Made by a program: the position numbers and the translations under genes. A model generated the notes under the pieces. That model searched no databases and was not told the DNA's origin. It worked only from the letters and a program-made list of their open reading frames with translations. This document shows, in pieces, positions 50,215-58,911 of a DNA stretch of 64,000 nucleotides. Within the stretch, counting starts at the first letter, position 1. Each line of letters begins with the position of its first letter. Source of the stretch: Alicyclobacillus sp. Its GTDB lineage: Bacteria; Bacillota; Bacilli; Alicyclobacillales; Alicyclobacillaceae. The stretch spans positions 1 to 64,000 of the forward strand of contig NZ_JAIMAV010000003.1 in the NCBI RefSeq assembly GCF_023511815.1, given 5' to 3'.

Positions 50215-51236
50215 GCCTGGAAACCCCCTTTCGCGAGCTCCGCCAGCACCGCCCGCACGAGGCGAACGGTGTTCTCGTAATCCTCCAACGACATCACCTG
50301 CGCCGGGGCGTGGATGTAGCGCACCGGGATGGAGATGGACCCGCCGACAACGCCCGCGCGGGTGCGGTGGATGGCGCCGAAGTCGTTCGACCCCCCCTTG
50401 ACCCGCCGGAACTGATAGGGGATATCGTGGCGTTCGGCGACGTGGACCAGAAACTCCAGGAACCGCCGGTCGGCCAGCGTCCGCCCGTCCTGCAGGGTGA
50501 ACGCCGGCCCCCGCCCGAGCACCGTTCCCTGGCCGTGTCCCGGGGCGCGCGCGACGTCGAAGCAAACCGTCCCCTCCAGGGCGATCGCGATGTCGGGTTG
50601 GATCCGGTACGCGGCCGCCATCGCTCCGCGAAGTCCTATCTCCTCCTGCACCGTGAACACGCCGTACACGGGAATCGGGTGAGTTTCGCGCAGCGCCTCG
50701 ACGAGCACAGCGCAGCCGGCGCGATCGTCAAACGACTTGGCCTTCGCGCACCGGACGCCTATCTCCTCATAGCGCGTCGCGAAGACCGCGACGTCGCCGA
50801 GCCGCACGTGCGCCAACGCGTCGTCCCGGTCGCGCGCCCCGATGTCGATGTACAGACTCTCCAACGGCAGCGGCTTGCGCCGCTCCTCCGCCTTCTGCAG
50901 ATGGATCGGCTTGGCGCCGATCACGCCGAAGCGCTTGTCCTCCCCGATGCGCACCGGCTTGGAGACGAGCACCCTGGGGTCCACCCCGCCCAGGGGCCGG
51001 AAGCGGAGCAGCCCGTTTTCCTCCGCGTGCGTGATCATCAGCCCGACCTCGTCCATGTGCGCGTCGAGCATCACCCGCGGACCGGGCTGGTGAACGCCCT
51101 TCTCGCAGATCAGGTTGCCGAGCACGTCGGTGTACACCCGGTCCACACACCCCTCGACCTCTTCCCGCAGCACGCCGCGGATCTCGTCCTCGAAGCCGGA
51201 GGGGCCCATGGCCTCCGTCAATCGTTTCAATAGCAT
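50211..51236 (-). CDS. M42 family metallopeptidase (TET aminopeptidase type)
   Basis: A 341-residue M42 aminopeptidase with the full active site: LDAHMDEVGLMI, SFDDRAGCAV, TVQEEIGLRG, IALEGT and PVRYIHAP. Family members form 12-subunit tetrahedra that trim peptides in the cytosol. ATG 51236 follows GGAGGTG at a long spacing and overlaps the upstream M42 gene by 10 bases. Middle gene of a three-gene M42 operon. Confidence 0.9.
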   Translation of the reverse strand: MLLKRLTEAMGPSGFEDEIRGVLREEVEGCVDRVYTDVLGNLICEKGVHQPGPRVMLDAHMDEVGLMITHAEENGLLRFRPLGGVDPRVLVSKPVRIGEDKRFGVIGAKPIHLQKAEERRKPLPLESLYIDIGARDRDDALAHVRLGDVAVFATRYEEIGVRCAKAKSFDDRAGCAVLVEALRETHPIPVYGVFTVQEEIGLRGAMAAAYRIQPDIAIALEGTVCFDVARAPGHGQGTVLGRGPAFTLQDGRTLADRRFLEFLVHVAERHDIPYQFRRVKGGSNDFGAIHRTRAGVVGGSISIPVRYIHAPAQVMSLEDYENTVRLVRAVLAELAKGGFQA

Positions 51237-52282
51237 GACAGACCGGCCACCTCCTTTTCGGTCACCCCGGCGATGTAGTGGGCCAAAAGCCGTCCGCACT
51301 CGGCGATGTCGTCGTACGCCGCGGTCTCGACCGAGCAGTGCATGTACCGGATGGCCACGCCGACCAATCCGCAGGCAATCCCTTCCCGCGCGATTTGAAA
51401 CGCCCGCGCGTCGGTGCCCGTCGGCCCCTGCGTCAGCTCCACCTGGTACGGGACGCGGTGTCTGTCCGCCGCGTCCCGCAACCCGCGGAACACCTTCGGA
51501 TGGATGTTCGGCCCGAACGCGATGGCCGGGCCCTTGCCCATCTTGAAGCTCTCATCCGGCGCCTGGCCGGGCATGTCGGCGAAGGTCACGTCAATCGCAA
51601 TGGCGATGTCCGGATTCAACGCGTGGCCCGCCGTGGCCGCCCCGCGCACGCCGACTTCCTCCTGGACACTGGCGACCGCCAGCACGTCCGAGCGGTGCCG
51701 CAGGCCGCGCAGGGTCTCAAGACACTCCAGGATCACCGCGATGCTCGCGCGGTCGTCCAGGGCTTTGCCGGCGATGCGCCCGTTGAGCAAATCCATCGTC
51801 TCCCGGCGCAGGGTGACGCGGTCGCCGACGGTGACCCGCTCGCGCACACATGCCTCTGGCATCGCCAGGTCGATGAACAGATCCTCCAGGGGCGCCGCCT
51901 GCCGGCGCTCCTCCGGAGTCGTCAGATGCGGGGGCTTCGATCCGATGATGCCCGTCAATCGCTCCCGCCCGTGCACCACGACCTCCTGGCCGACGAGGGT
52001 GCGCGGATCGAATCCGCCCGCCTGCCAGACGCGAAGAAAACCGCCCTCCGAAATCTCGGTGACGACCAGCGCGATCTCGTCCATGTGCGCGCTGAGCAGA
52101 ATCCTCGGGCGGGGGCTCGCACCCTCGCCCCGGATGTGGGCAATCACATTGCCCATCCGGTCCACGCGGATGTCGTCCGTGTACCGGGCGAAGGCCGCCT
52201 TCACCCGGTGGGCGACCTCCTCTTCAAAACCGGGGCCGCCGTGCAGTTCCATCAGTTCCCGCAGCGTCTCGCGATGCGACAA
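51227..52282 (-). CDS. M42 family metallopeptidase (TET aminopeptidase type)
   Basis: A 351-residue M42 aminopeptidase. LSAHMDEIALVV, ALDDRASIAV, SVQEEVGVRG, IAIDVTFADMPG and AIRYMHCS give a complete dinuclear metal site. TTG 52282 follows GGGAGGAGG. First gene of the M42 trio; it lies 116 bases after the RluD-type gene. Confidence 0.9.
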   Translation of the reverse strand: MSHRETLRELMELHGGPGFEEEVAHRVKAAFARYTDDIRVDRMGNVIAHIRGEGASPRPRILLSAHMDEIALVVTEISEGGFLRVWQAGGFDPRTLVGQEVVVHGRERLTGIIGSKPPHLTTPEERRQAAPLEDLFIDLAMPEACVRERVTVGDRVTLRRETMDLLNGRIAGKALDDRASIAVILECLETLRGLRHRSDVLAVASVQEEVGVRGAATAGHALNPDIAIAIDVTFADMPGQAPDESFKMGKGPAIAFGPNIHPKVFRGLRDAADRHRVPYQVELTQGPTGTDARAFQIAREGIACGLVGVAIRYMHCSVETAAYDDIAECGRLLAHYIAGVTEKEVAGLSCY

Positions 52283-52398
52283 GGTCCCGCCTCCTCCCCG
52301 TATCCAACTGACGCCAATCCAGCTGACCCAAATCCCGCAAAGCCCGTTTCACTCCGCCCGATCGAAGCGCACCGGTCCCCGACCGCCGAGGCCATCCG

Positions 52399-53415
52399 TC
52401 AGAGGCGCCAGCCGGGCGGCGCCGCAAAGGGATCGGCCAACAGCCGGTCCCAAACCCGCGGATCCCCGCCCGCCTCGCGCCACAGCGTCCGCATGTCCTC
52501 GGGCGGCTCCGCCATCACCCGCCGGACCTCGCCGGTCACCGGGTGCTTCCAGGTCAGCTGCAGGGCGTGCAGCGCCTGCCGGGGGAACGCCAAAAAGGCT
52601 GCGGCGGCGGGATGAGCGGCCGCACGGCGCCACACCGGGCCGCCATAGGCGCGGTCTCCGACCAGCGGCATGTCCACGGCCGCGAAGTGCACGCGGATCT
52701 GGTGCGTCCGCCCGGTCTCGAGCACCACCTGGACCACGGCGACCTGATCCGTGGCGTCCATCATCTGGTAATGCGTGACCGCCCGCTGGCCGCTGGCGGC
52801 GACCACCCGCTTGGTCGGGTTGTTCGGATCCTGGGCGATGGGCAGGTCGATGGTCCGCCATTCTCCGAGGCGCGGCGGGGTGAACGCCTCGCGGTGGTAC
52901 ACCACCGCGCAGTAGGTACGATGCATCCAACCGGATCGCAGCGCCTGGTCGAACAGGTGGTGTGCGTGCGAATGCTTTGCGTACAGGATGAGTCCGGAAG
53001 TGTCCCGGTCCAATCGGTGGACGGCGTGCGGCACCTGTCCGGCCGGCCGCAGATACGCGGTCAGGCCGCCGAGCAGCGTGCCGGTGCGTTCCTTGGACGA
53101 GGGGTGCGACAGCATGCCGGGCGGCTTGTTGACCACCACCACCTCGTCGTCCTCGTACCGGATGTCCAGGGCCATCGGTTCCGCGTCGATGTGCGTGTCC
53201 TCTTGAGGTAACGTAATATGTATTCTGTCACCCAGGTGGACGACCGATTTCAACCGAGCCGGTTGTCCGTTGACCAGCACCCCGTCGCGCAACTTCAGAT
53301 TGCGCACCAGGCGCCGTGAGAACTTCAGCTCGTTCTGCAGGACGCTTCTCACGGTGTGTCCGTCGTGCGCCGCACCGACCGTTATTTCGTACACACGGTG
53401 TTCCCGGTCCGACAC
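52399..53415 (-). CDS. RluD-family pseudouridine synthase
   Basis: A 338-residue RNA pseudouridine synthase. An S4-type N-terminal domain (LKFSRRLVRNLKLRDGVLVNG) precedes the catalytic domain with the Asp motif VHRLDRDTSGLIL, GRTHQIRVHFAAVDMPLVGD and ALHALQLTWKHP. The exact rRNA target cannot be told. GTG 53415 is 5-6 bases after GGAGGG; the track ORF extends antisense through the tRNA gene and is not used. Confidence 0.9.
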   Translation of the reverse strand: MSDREHRVYEITVGAAHDGHTVRSVLQNELKFSRRLVRNLKLRDGVLVNGQPARLKSVVHLGDRIHITLPQEDTHIDAEPMALDIRYEDDEVVVVNKPPGMLSHPSSKERTGTLLGGLTAYLRPAGQVPHAVHRLDRDTSGLILYAKHSHAHHLFDQALRSGWMHRTYCAVVYHREAFTPPRLGEWRTIDLPIAQDPNNPTKRVVAASGQRAVTHYQMMDATDQVAVVQVVLETGRTHQIRVHFAAVDMPLVGDRAYGGPVWRRAAAHPAAAAFLAFPRQALHALQLTWKHPVTGEVRRVMAEPPEDMRTLWREAGGDPRVWDRLLADPFAAPPGWRL

Positions 53416-53452
53416 CCCATCCCTCCTCGCGCGATTCGTCCCGGCCGGGGGC

Positions 53453-53481
53453 TTGCGCAATCCGTCCGGCCTGCGTATAAT
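53453..53481 (+). promoter_or_regulatory. Promoter of the tRNA-Gly gene
   Basis: TTGCGC (53453-53458), 17 bases, perfect TATAAT (53476-53481), 30 bases before the tRNA. Confidence 0.75.
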
Positions 53482-53482
53482 A

Positions 53483-53518
53483 CTACTACAGAAAGACCAA
53501 TCGCCCAACGCGCGGATG
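53483..53518 (+). repeat. Direct repeat over the tRNA-Gly 5' region, copy A
   Basis: CTACTACAGAAAGAC, 9 divergent bases, then AACGCGCGGATG, covering the region after the -10 and the first 7 bases of the tRNA. The same blocks with the same spacing recur exactly 901 bases downstream. Confidence 0.8.
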
Positions 53519-53587
53519 TAGTTCAATTGGCAGAGCGTCAGCTTCCCAAGCTGAATGTTGCGGGTTCGAGTCCCGTCATCCGCTCCA
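53512..53587 (+). tRNA. tRNA-Gly (CCC)
   Basis: A full cloverleaf: acceptor GCGGATG/CATCCGC, D arm with AATTGGCAGA, anticodon stem TCAGC/GCTGA around TTCCCAA (anticodon CCC, reads GGG), T arm GCGGG-TTCGAGT-CCCGT, discriminator T and encoded CCA. Confidence 0.95.
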
Positions 53588-53591
53588 GAGT

Positions 53592-53650
53592 GAGGGGTAT
53601 CCCGGGTATCCTGTGGTGGCAATGCCGCACGGTGTTACGGGATGCCCCTC
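53592..53650 (+). terminator. Terminator of the tRNA-Gly gene
   Basis: GAGGGGTATCCCG pairs with CGGGATGCCCCTC (one G-T wobble) around a long, partly paired loop, followed by TTTCG. It starts 5 bases after the encoded CCA. Confidence 0.65.
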
Positions 53651-53727
53651 TTTCGTATACACGATATGACACGAGGATTGCGCGTCCCCCACGCGGCCCG
53701 TGTGGGGGACGAGATGCCAACGTTCCC

Positions 53728-54318
53728 TCAGTCCTCCAAACTCCATGCAACGCCCCGCCTCGCTTCTTCCGCCTGTCGCTCGTCGCCGATGTCGATGGCG
53801 TACTCGAGGATGAGCACGGACGCCAACTGGGATGCCCGCCGTGCGACGTCCAGGCGGCCGATGGCGTCCGAATCCGCGATGCCCCAGCGGATCGCATCCG
53901 AAACCGGAACCTGGTGGAGCGCACGGAGAAAGCGCGCCCACCGACCGGCACTGGCCGCGCGCTGCTCCTCCGTCGGACGAGCCTCATGGGGAGGCCGTCC
54001 GGGAAGCTTATCGTATCCAAAAAACGGAAATGGAAATCCATCGCAGGGCGTGCCTGAAAAGCGCGGATTCGGGATCGCGACCGGCAATCGATCCGCCAGA
54101 TGTGGCAGGATGCCCACCTCCCGCCGGAGGAGGTCCACCGCGACCGCACGCCTGGGAAACCGAAACACGTATCTTTCATTGACCTCAAATAATGCGTTGT
54201 CCCATCCCTCGTTCCACCAGCGAACGTCCGCCGGGGTCAGTTCCGGGAACTGCCGTTCGATGACAGCGCAAGCCCCCTCCCGCGTGATGGGGATGTCCGC
54301 CGCCCAGATCCGATTCAT
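53728..54318 (-). pseudogene. Truncated phosphotransferase (APH family), N-terminal part only
   Basis: A 196-residue ORF matching the N-lobe of aminoglycoside phosphotransferase-like kinases (ADVRWWNEGWDNALFEVNERYVFRFPRR, then IPNPRFSGTP). The family is about 300 residues long and needs an HGDxxxxN catalytic loop and a DxD; both are absent because the frame stops just before the tRNA-Gly terminator. ATG 54318 has a fair ribosome site. It lies between the two copies of the tRNA repeat, which suggests it arrived or was cut during that rearrangement. Activity is not expected. Confidence 0.7.
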
Positions 54319-54383
54319 TCATGAACCACCCTTTCCAGGGCCTTGGCAGGGACCTGAGAAGCCCGGTCACCTTGCGCATCATT

Positions 54384-54419
54384 CTACTACAGAAAGACGA
54401 TCCACTGAACGCGCGGATG
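54384..54419 (+). repeat. Direct repeat of the tRNA-Gly 5' region, copy B (tRNA remnant)
   Basis: CTACTACAGAAAGAC, 9 bases, AACGCGCGGATG, matching copy A at constant spacing; CTTGCGC, matching the sequence around the tRNA -35, also occurs just upstream. The tRNA body is missing after GCGGATG. This is a partial duplicate or scar. Confidence 0.8.
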
Positions 54420-54523
54420 CAACCGTTTCGTCCCGTTTCCTCGTCATACTCTCGCCCCGCACCCTGTACATATGAGACATCAGGTTCCCCTGTGCAATCC
54501 GACTGACAAGGGAGTGTCCACCA

Positions 54524-55180
54524 CTGGCGGCACCGATCATCCCCCCATCGCAAGACATCCATCCAGGCCGCACGCCGATCCGGTCCACCCCGGCGCCTCC
54601 CCCGGACCGCCGCGAACGCGCGGTCTGGGGGTGGGACATCGCCGATACGCTCATGGCCATGCCGGTCGATCCCCACACCCTGCACGTCTACTGGTCGTTT
54701 CATCCGCTGAAAGCCAGGATGCTGGCCCGATATTACGACACCCCGTCCGCCTCCATGCCGCTGGTGCTGCGCCTCGAACCGGCGGAGGAGGGTGGGGCGC
54801 AGCCGATGGAAATCGAGGTGGAGCTGGCGTCGTCACAGCAGCGCGTTTACGTCCGAGACCTCCCGGCGGGCCATGGGTGGCAGGTGCAGCTCGGCGTGCG
54901 GACGCCCGAGGGCGGCACCGTGGTTGTCCTCGAAGGCGGCCCGGTTCGAACCCCGCGAGCCTCCGCACAGGACACCCCGCCCGGGTGGCACAACCGGGCG
55001 GCCGGCAACGCCCACGCCGCTGACGCCATCCCACCGGCCGACGACCCGCCGGTCGCGCGCGAGGCCGGATGCGACGACCCGTCTCACGCCGCCGATTGGA
55101 CCAAATGGTTCGACGGTTACTCCCTTCGCACGCCGCTATATCCTTTTCAACAGCACCTTCGGGAGGAGGATGGGCCATGA
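54524..55180 (+). CDS. DUF4912 domain protein
   Basis: A DUF4912 protein of up to 218 residues. The core (MPVDPHTLHVYWSFHPLKARML, then a beta-rich region with VYVRDLPAGHGWQVQLGV) is followed by a Pro/Ala-rich tail. The ORF-track start (54653) would cut off WGWDIADTL, which looks like part of the domain; no ATG, GTG or TTG lies upstream in frame, but a CTG at 54524 follows GGGAG at a good distance, so I propose a CTG start. It overlaps the GH57-GT4 gene (ATGA) and is the first gene of the glycan operon. Confidence 0.75.
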   Translation: MAAPIIPPSQDIHPGRTPIRSTPAPPPDRRERAVWGWDIADTLMAMPVDPHTLHVYWSFHPLKARMLARYYDTPSASMPLVLRLEPAEEGGAQPMEIEVELASSQQRVYVRDLPAGHGWQVQLGVRTPEGGTVVVLEGGPVRTPRASAQDTPPGWHNRAAGNAHAADAIPPADDPPVAREAGCDDPSHAADWTKWFDGYSLRTPLYPFQQHLREEDGP

Positions 55181-58050
55181 CCCCTCGGCGGACGGACCCG
55201 TCCCAGCTCGGCCAGGGCGCCATGGCAGCGGGTCACCTGTGCGTCGTGCTGCACGCGCACCTCCCGTTCGTGCGCCACCCGCGTCAGGCTTCTGCCCTCG
55301 AGGAGCGGTGGCTCTTCGAAGCGCTGCTGGAATCGTACCTGCCCCTGACCGACCGCATGCTTGGCTGGACCCGCGACGGGCTTCCCTGGCATCTCACGCT
55401 CTCCGTCTCCCCGGCGCTCGCCGCCATGTTGGCCGACCCACTCCTGCAAAGCCGTTTCCGCGCCCATTTGGACCGGCTGATCCGGCTGGCGGCGGACGAA
55501 CGGTCGCGGCTCATGGGCGATCCCAACTTTGGCCATCTCCCCGGCTATTACCTGCAACAGTTCCTCCACTGGCGCGAAGCGTACGACACCTGGGGGTGGC
55601 GGCTGCTCGACGTGTGGCGAGCGTTGGCCGATCAGGGACATCTCGAACTCATCCCGACGGCGGCCACCCACGCGTTTTTGCCCCTTCTTTGCACGGAGAC
55701 GTCGGTCCGCGCGCAGGTGGTCACCGCCACGGAGCACCACACGCGGGTGTTCGGCCGCCCGCCCGAAGGTTTCTGGCTCCCCGAGTGCGGATTTCGCCCC
55801 GGCCTCGACGAGGTGCTCCGCGGAGCCGGCATCCGCTACACCTTTGTCGAGACCCACGGCCTCACCACCGCTCGCCCGCTGCCGGTCCACGGGCCGTACG
55901 CGCCCGTGCGGACGCCGGCCGGACTCGCGGTGTTCGCCCGGGATCCGGAATGCGGACGCCAGGTGTGGAGCGCCACGGAGGGCTATCCGGGCGACCCGGT
56001 GTACCGGGAGTTCTACCGGGACATCGGGTACGAACGCCCGTGGGAGATGGTCGCACCCGCCTTGCCCGAGGGGGTGCGGGTGGACACCGGGTTGAAGTAC
56101 TGGCGCGTCACGGGCCCGGGACCGGACAAGGCCCCATATCACCCAGAGCGGGCGAGGTCCCGCGCGGCGGAGCACGCCCGCCACTTTCTCGACGCGCGAG
56201 TGGAACACGCCCGGCGGCTTTGGGACCTGGGCCACCCCTCCCCCGTGTTCACGGCGGTGTACGACGCGGAGCTGTTCGGCCACTGGTGGTACGAGGGCCC
56301 CGCCTTCCTCGACGCGCTGATAAGGCTAGCCTCAGGCGGATTGAAAGGGCTCAACCTCACGACTCCGGGCCGCCTGCTGGCGGACGCTCGCGGTCTCGAG
56401 GTGTGCACGCTCGAGGCGACCAGCTGGGGGCGGGGGGGATACGCGGACGTCTGGTTGAATCCGTCCAACGATTGGATGTATCCGCATCTGCATCGGATGG
56501 AGCGGGCCATGGAGCGTCTGGCCCAACGTCATTCGGACGATGCGCCGCCCCTGATCCGGCGGGCCGTGCGCCAGGCCGCGCGAGAGCTGATGCTGGCGCA
56601 GGGCAGCGACTGGGCCTTCATCCTCGATCACGGCACTGCAACGGACTACGCCCTGCGCCGCGTGCGCCAGCACATCGACCGTTTCTGGTGCCTCGCCCGC
56701 ATGGTTGAGGAGGACCGCCCCGATCCCCGCGAGCTGGAACGCGTCGAGGTGGAGGACAACCTGTTCCAGGACCTTCGCCCCGCCGTCTATCGCCCCGCCG
56801 TTGCGCCCCGCCCGCCGGTTTCCAGCCGGGAGACGCACGGATCTCAGGGAACGGTCTCCGGCGGGCGAGCCGTGTTGATGCTGGCGTGGGAGTACCCGCC
56901 GCTGGTCGTGGGCGGTCTGGCGCGCCACGTGGCCCATCTGGCGGAGGCTCTGGTGGAAACCGGATGGCGCGTGCACGTGGTCGTGCGCGGAGAGGGAGAC
57001 GGCCAAACGCACGAGCGGGTCCGCGGGGTGTCGGTGCACCGGGTCCACGTGCGGCCACAGCCGGAAACCGGATTTCTCGACTGGGTCGCACAGCTCAACG
57101 TCGCCCTGTTCGATCTCGCCCGAGAGGTGCTGGCCGCCGAACCTTCGGTGGCGCTGGTGCACGCGCACGACTGGTTGGTACATCCGGCCGCAGCCGCCCT
57201 CTCCGACGCCTTCGCGCTGCCCTTGGTGTGCACCGTCCACGCCACCGAGCATGGCCGCAACGGGGGCATCCACACCCGCATCCAGGCTCGCATTCACGAG
57301 GAGGAGCGCCGTCTCGTCCGGCGGGCGAGCCATGTGATTGTCTGCAGCCGGGCCATGCGTGAGGAGGTGGCGCGTCTGTTTGACCGCTCCCGGGACGAGA
57401 TCACCGTGATCCCCAACGGGGTGCTCCGCCCCGCCGACCGGTCCTGGGCGCCTCCGGCCCCCGCGGGCCCCCCCACGGTGGTCTTCGTCGGGCGGCTGGT
57501 GTACGAGAAGGGCGTTCACGTCCTGCTGGACGCCATGGTCCGCGTCCTTGAGGCGTGCCCCGCGGCCCGATTGGTCGTCATCGGCCGCGGGCCGCTGGAG
57601 GACACGCTTCAAGATCACGCCCGCGGCCTCGGCCTCGCGGACGCGGTCCGGTTTCTCGGCTTTATCCCGGACGCGAGGCGGGACGCGTGGTTGCGCCGGG
57701 CGAGCGTGTGCGTCGTCCCCAGCCTGTACGAACCGTTTGGCATCGCCGCCCTGGAGGCGATGGCGCAGGGGACGCCGGTGGTGGTGTCGAATGCCGGCGG
57801 CCTGCGCGAGGTGGTGGACGACGGCGTCGACGGTCTCGTCGCCCCGGTGGGCGATGCGGACGCCCTCGCCCAGCGGATCCTCCGTGTGCTGGAAGATCCC
57901 GTCCGGGCGCGGTCGTTGGCCGAACGGGCGCGCCGCCGTGTGCAGCGGGAGTTTTCTTGGGGGGTCATCGCCGAGCGGACCGCAAAAGTTTACGAACACG
58001 TGCTCGATCCAACGGTTCAGACGCATCCAGAGGAGGCATGGACAGAATGA
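55177..58050 (+). CDS. GH57 glucan-branching-type enzyme fused to GT4 glycosyltransferase
   Basis: A 957-residue two-domain protein. Residues about 20-560 form a GH57/DUF1957 module (VVLHAHLPFVRH; nucleophile in GFWLPECGFRPG; acid in VYDAELFGHWWYEGP; WLNPSNDW), as in 1,4-alpha-glucan branching enzymes. After a linker, residues about 600-945 form a GT4/GT5-like synthase (LMLAWEYPPLVVGGLARHV; GRLVYEKGVHVLLDAM; E(x7)E in EPFGIAALEAMAQGTPV). It could extend and branch one glucan. ATG 55177 follows GGGAGGAGG. Confidence 0.9.
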   Translation: MTPRRTDPSQLGQGAMAAGHLCVVLHAHLPFVRHPRQASALEERWLFEALLESYLPLTDRMLGWTRDGLPWHLTLSVSPALAAMLADPLLQSRFRAHLDRLIRLAADERSRLMGDPNFGHLPGYYLQQFLHWREAYDTWGWRLLDVWRALADQGHLELIPTAATHAFLPLLCTETSVRAQVVTATEHHTRVFGRPPEGFWLPECGFRPGLDEVLRGAGIRYTFVETHGLTTARPLPVHGPYAPVRTPAGLAVFARDPECGRQVWSATEGYPGDPVYREFYRDIGYERPWEMVAPALPEGVRVDTGLKYWRVTGPGPDKAPYHPERARSRAAEHARHFLDARVEHARRLWDLGHPSPVFTAVYDAELFGHWWYEGPAFLDALIRLASGGLKGLNLTTPGRLLADARGLEVCTLEATSWGRGGYADVWLNPSNDWMYPHLHRMERAMERLAQRHSDDAPPLIRRAVRQAARELMLAQGSDWAFILDHGTATDYALRRVRQHIDRFWCLARMVEEDRPDPRELERVEVEDNLFQDLRPAVYRPAVAPRPPVSSRETHGSQGTVSGGRAVLMLAWEYPPLVVGGLARHVAHLAEALVETGWRVHVVVRGEGDGQTHERVRGVSVHRVHVRPQPETGFLDWVAQLNVALFDLAREVLAAEPSVALVHAHDWLVHPAAAALSDAFALPLVCTVHATEHGRNGGIHTRIQARIHEEERRLVRRASHVIVCSRAMREEVARLFDRSRDEITVIPNGVLRPADRSWAPPAPAGPPTVVFVGRLVYEKGVHVLLDAMVRVLEACPAARLVVIGRGPLEDTLQDHARGLGLADAVRFLGFIPDARRDAWLRRASVCVVPSLYEPFGIAALEAMAQGTPVVVSNAGGLREVVDDGVDGLVAPVGDADALAQRILRVLEDPVRARSLAERARRRVQREFSWGVIAERTAKVYEHVLDPTVQTHPEEAWTE

Positions 58051-58826
58051 GAGCTGTCATCATGGCGGGCGGGCGTGGTTCTCGTTTGATGCCCCTGACG
58101 CGCACGGTTCCAAAGCCGATGGTGCCGCTTTTGGACCGGCCGGTCATGGAGTACATCGTGGAGCTGTTGGCGCGGCACGGATTTCACGAGATCGATGTGA
58201 CGCTGGGCTATTTGCCGGATGCCATTCGGCGCCATTTCGGCGATGGCCGCCAGTTTGGCGTGCGGATGACGTATCACGTCGAGTCCATCCCGCTCGGAAC
58301 GGCGGGTGGTGTGAAGCGCGCCGCGTCCGGGTTCGCCGACGCCTTTCTCGTCATGAGCGCAGACGCTTTGACCGACATGGACCTCGGGCAGGCCATGGCG
58401 GCCCACCGCGCGTCCGGCGCCTGGGCCACCCTGGTGCTCGCGACGGTCCCCTGCCCGCTCGGCTACGGGGTGGTCGATCTCTCCGTCGACGGGTTCGTCG
58501 AGGCCTTTGTGGAAAAACCCTCCACCTGGACGGAGGGACGTCTGTACACGGTCAACACCGGCGTGTACATCCTCGAGCCGAGCATTCTGGCCTTCATCCC
58601 GGACGGTGAACCGTACGACTTCGGGCGGCAGCTGTTTCCCCGGTTGCTCGAGGCGGGCATCCCCCTGTACGGGCATGTCGCCGGCGGGTACTGGTCCGAT
58701 ATCGGCACCCTGCAACAGTATTATCAGAGCCAGCTCGACATGCTCCACGGGCGTGTCCAGGTCCGCTTGCCAAAGGAGGTGCGCTCCCTGTTGACCCCAA
58801 ACGGCGAGCGCCAAACCGCGGGGTGA
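58047..58826 (+). CDS. Sugar-phosphate nucleotidyltransferase
   Basis: A 259-residue NTP_transferase protein making an NDP-sugar. VIMAGGRGSRLMPLTRTVPKPMVPLLDRP is the nucleotide-binding signature; VMSADALTDMD carries the metal site and FVEKPS the sugar site. The sugar (glucose or mannose) cannot be fixed. The C-terminal left-handed helix of GlmU or GMPP is missing. ATG 58047 overlaps the GH57-GT4 stop by 4 bases, so it probably supplies that enzyme. Confidence 0.88.
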   Translation: MRAVIMAGGRGSRLMPLTRTVPKPMVPLLDRPVMEYIVELLARHGFHEIDVTLGYLPDAIRRHFGDGRQFGVRMTYHVESIPLGTAGGVKRAASGFADAFLVMSADALTDMDLGQAMAAHRASGAWATLVLATVPCPLGYGVVDLSVDGFVEAFVEKPSTWTEGRLYTVNTGVYILEPSILAFIPDGEPYDFGRQLFPRLLEAGIPLYGHVAGGYWSDIGTLQQYYQSQLDMLHGRVQVRLPKEVRSLLTPNGERQTAG

Positions 58827-58911
58827 CCTGTGGTCGCCCTGGGCGACTGCCCGCGAACAGACACACCCCTCCCGCCCCGTCAGTACACTGTGGGCAAAGG
58901 GAGGGGTTTCT

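Noticed and set aside
53538-54188. Alternative minus-strand frame as the missing C-terminal half of the kinase
   Set aside because: No HGD or DxD kinase motif in any frame between the kinase stop and the tRNA gene; a simple frameshift does not restore it.
54379-54678. 99-codon minus-strand ORF between the kinase fragment and the DUF4912 gene
   Set aside because: No ribosome site and no domain; it overlaps the tRNA repeat copy and the DUF4912 start on the other strand.
55147-56283. 378-codon minus-strand ORF under the GH57 module
   Set aside because: Shadow ORF in GC-rich DNA; the plus strand carries all catalytic motifs.
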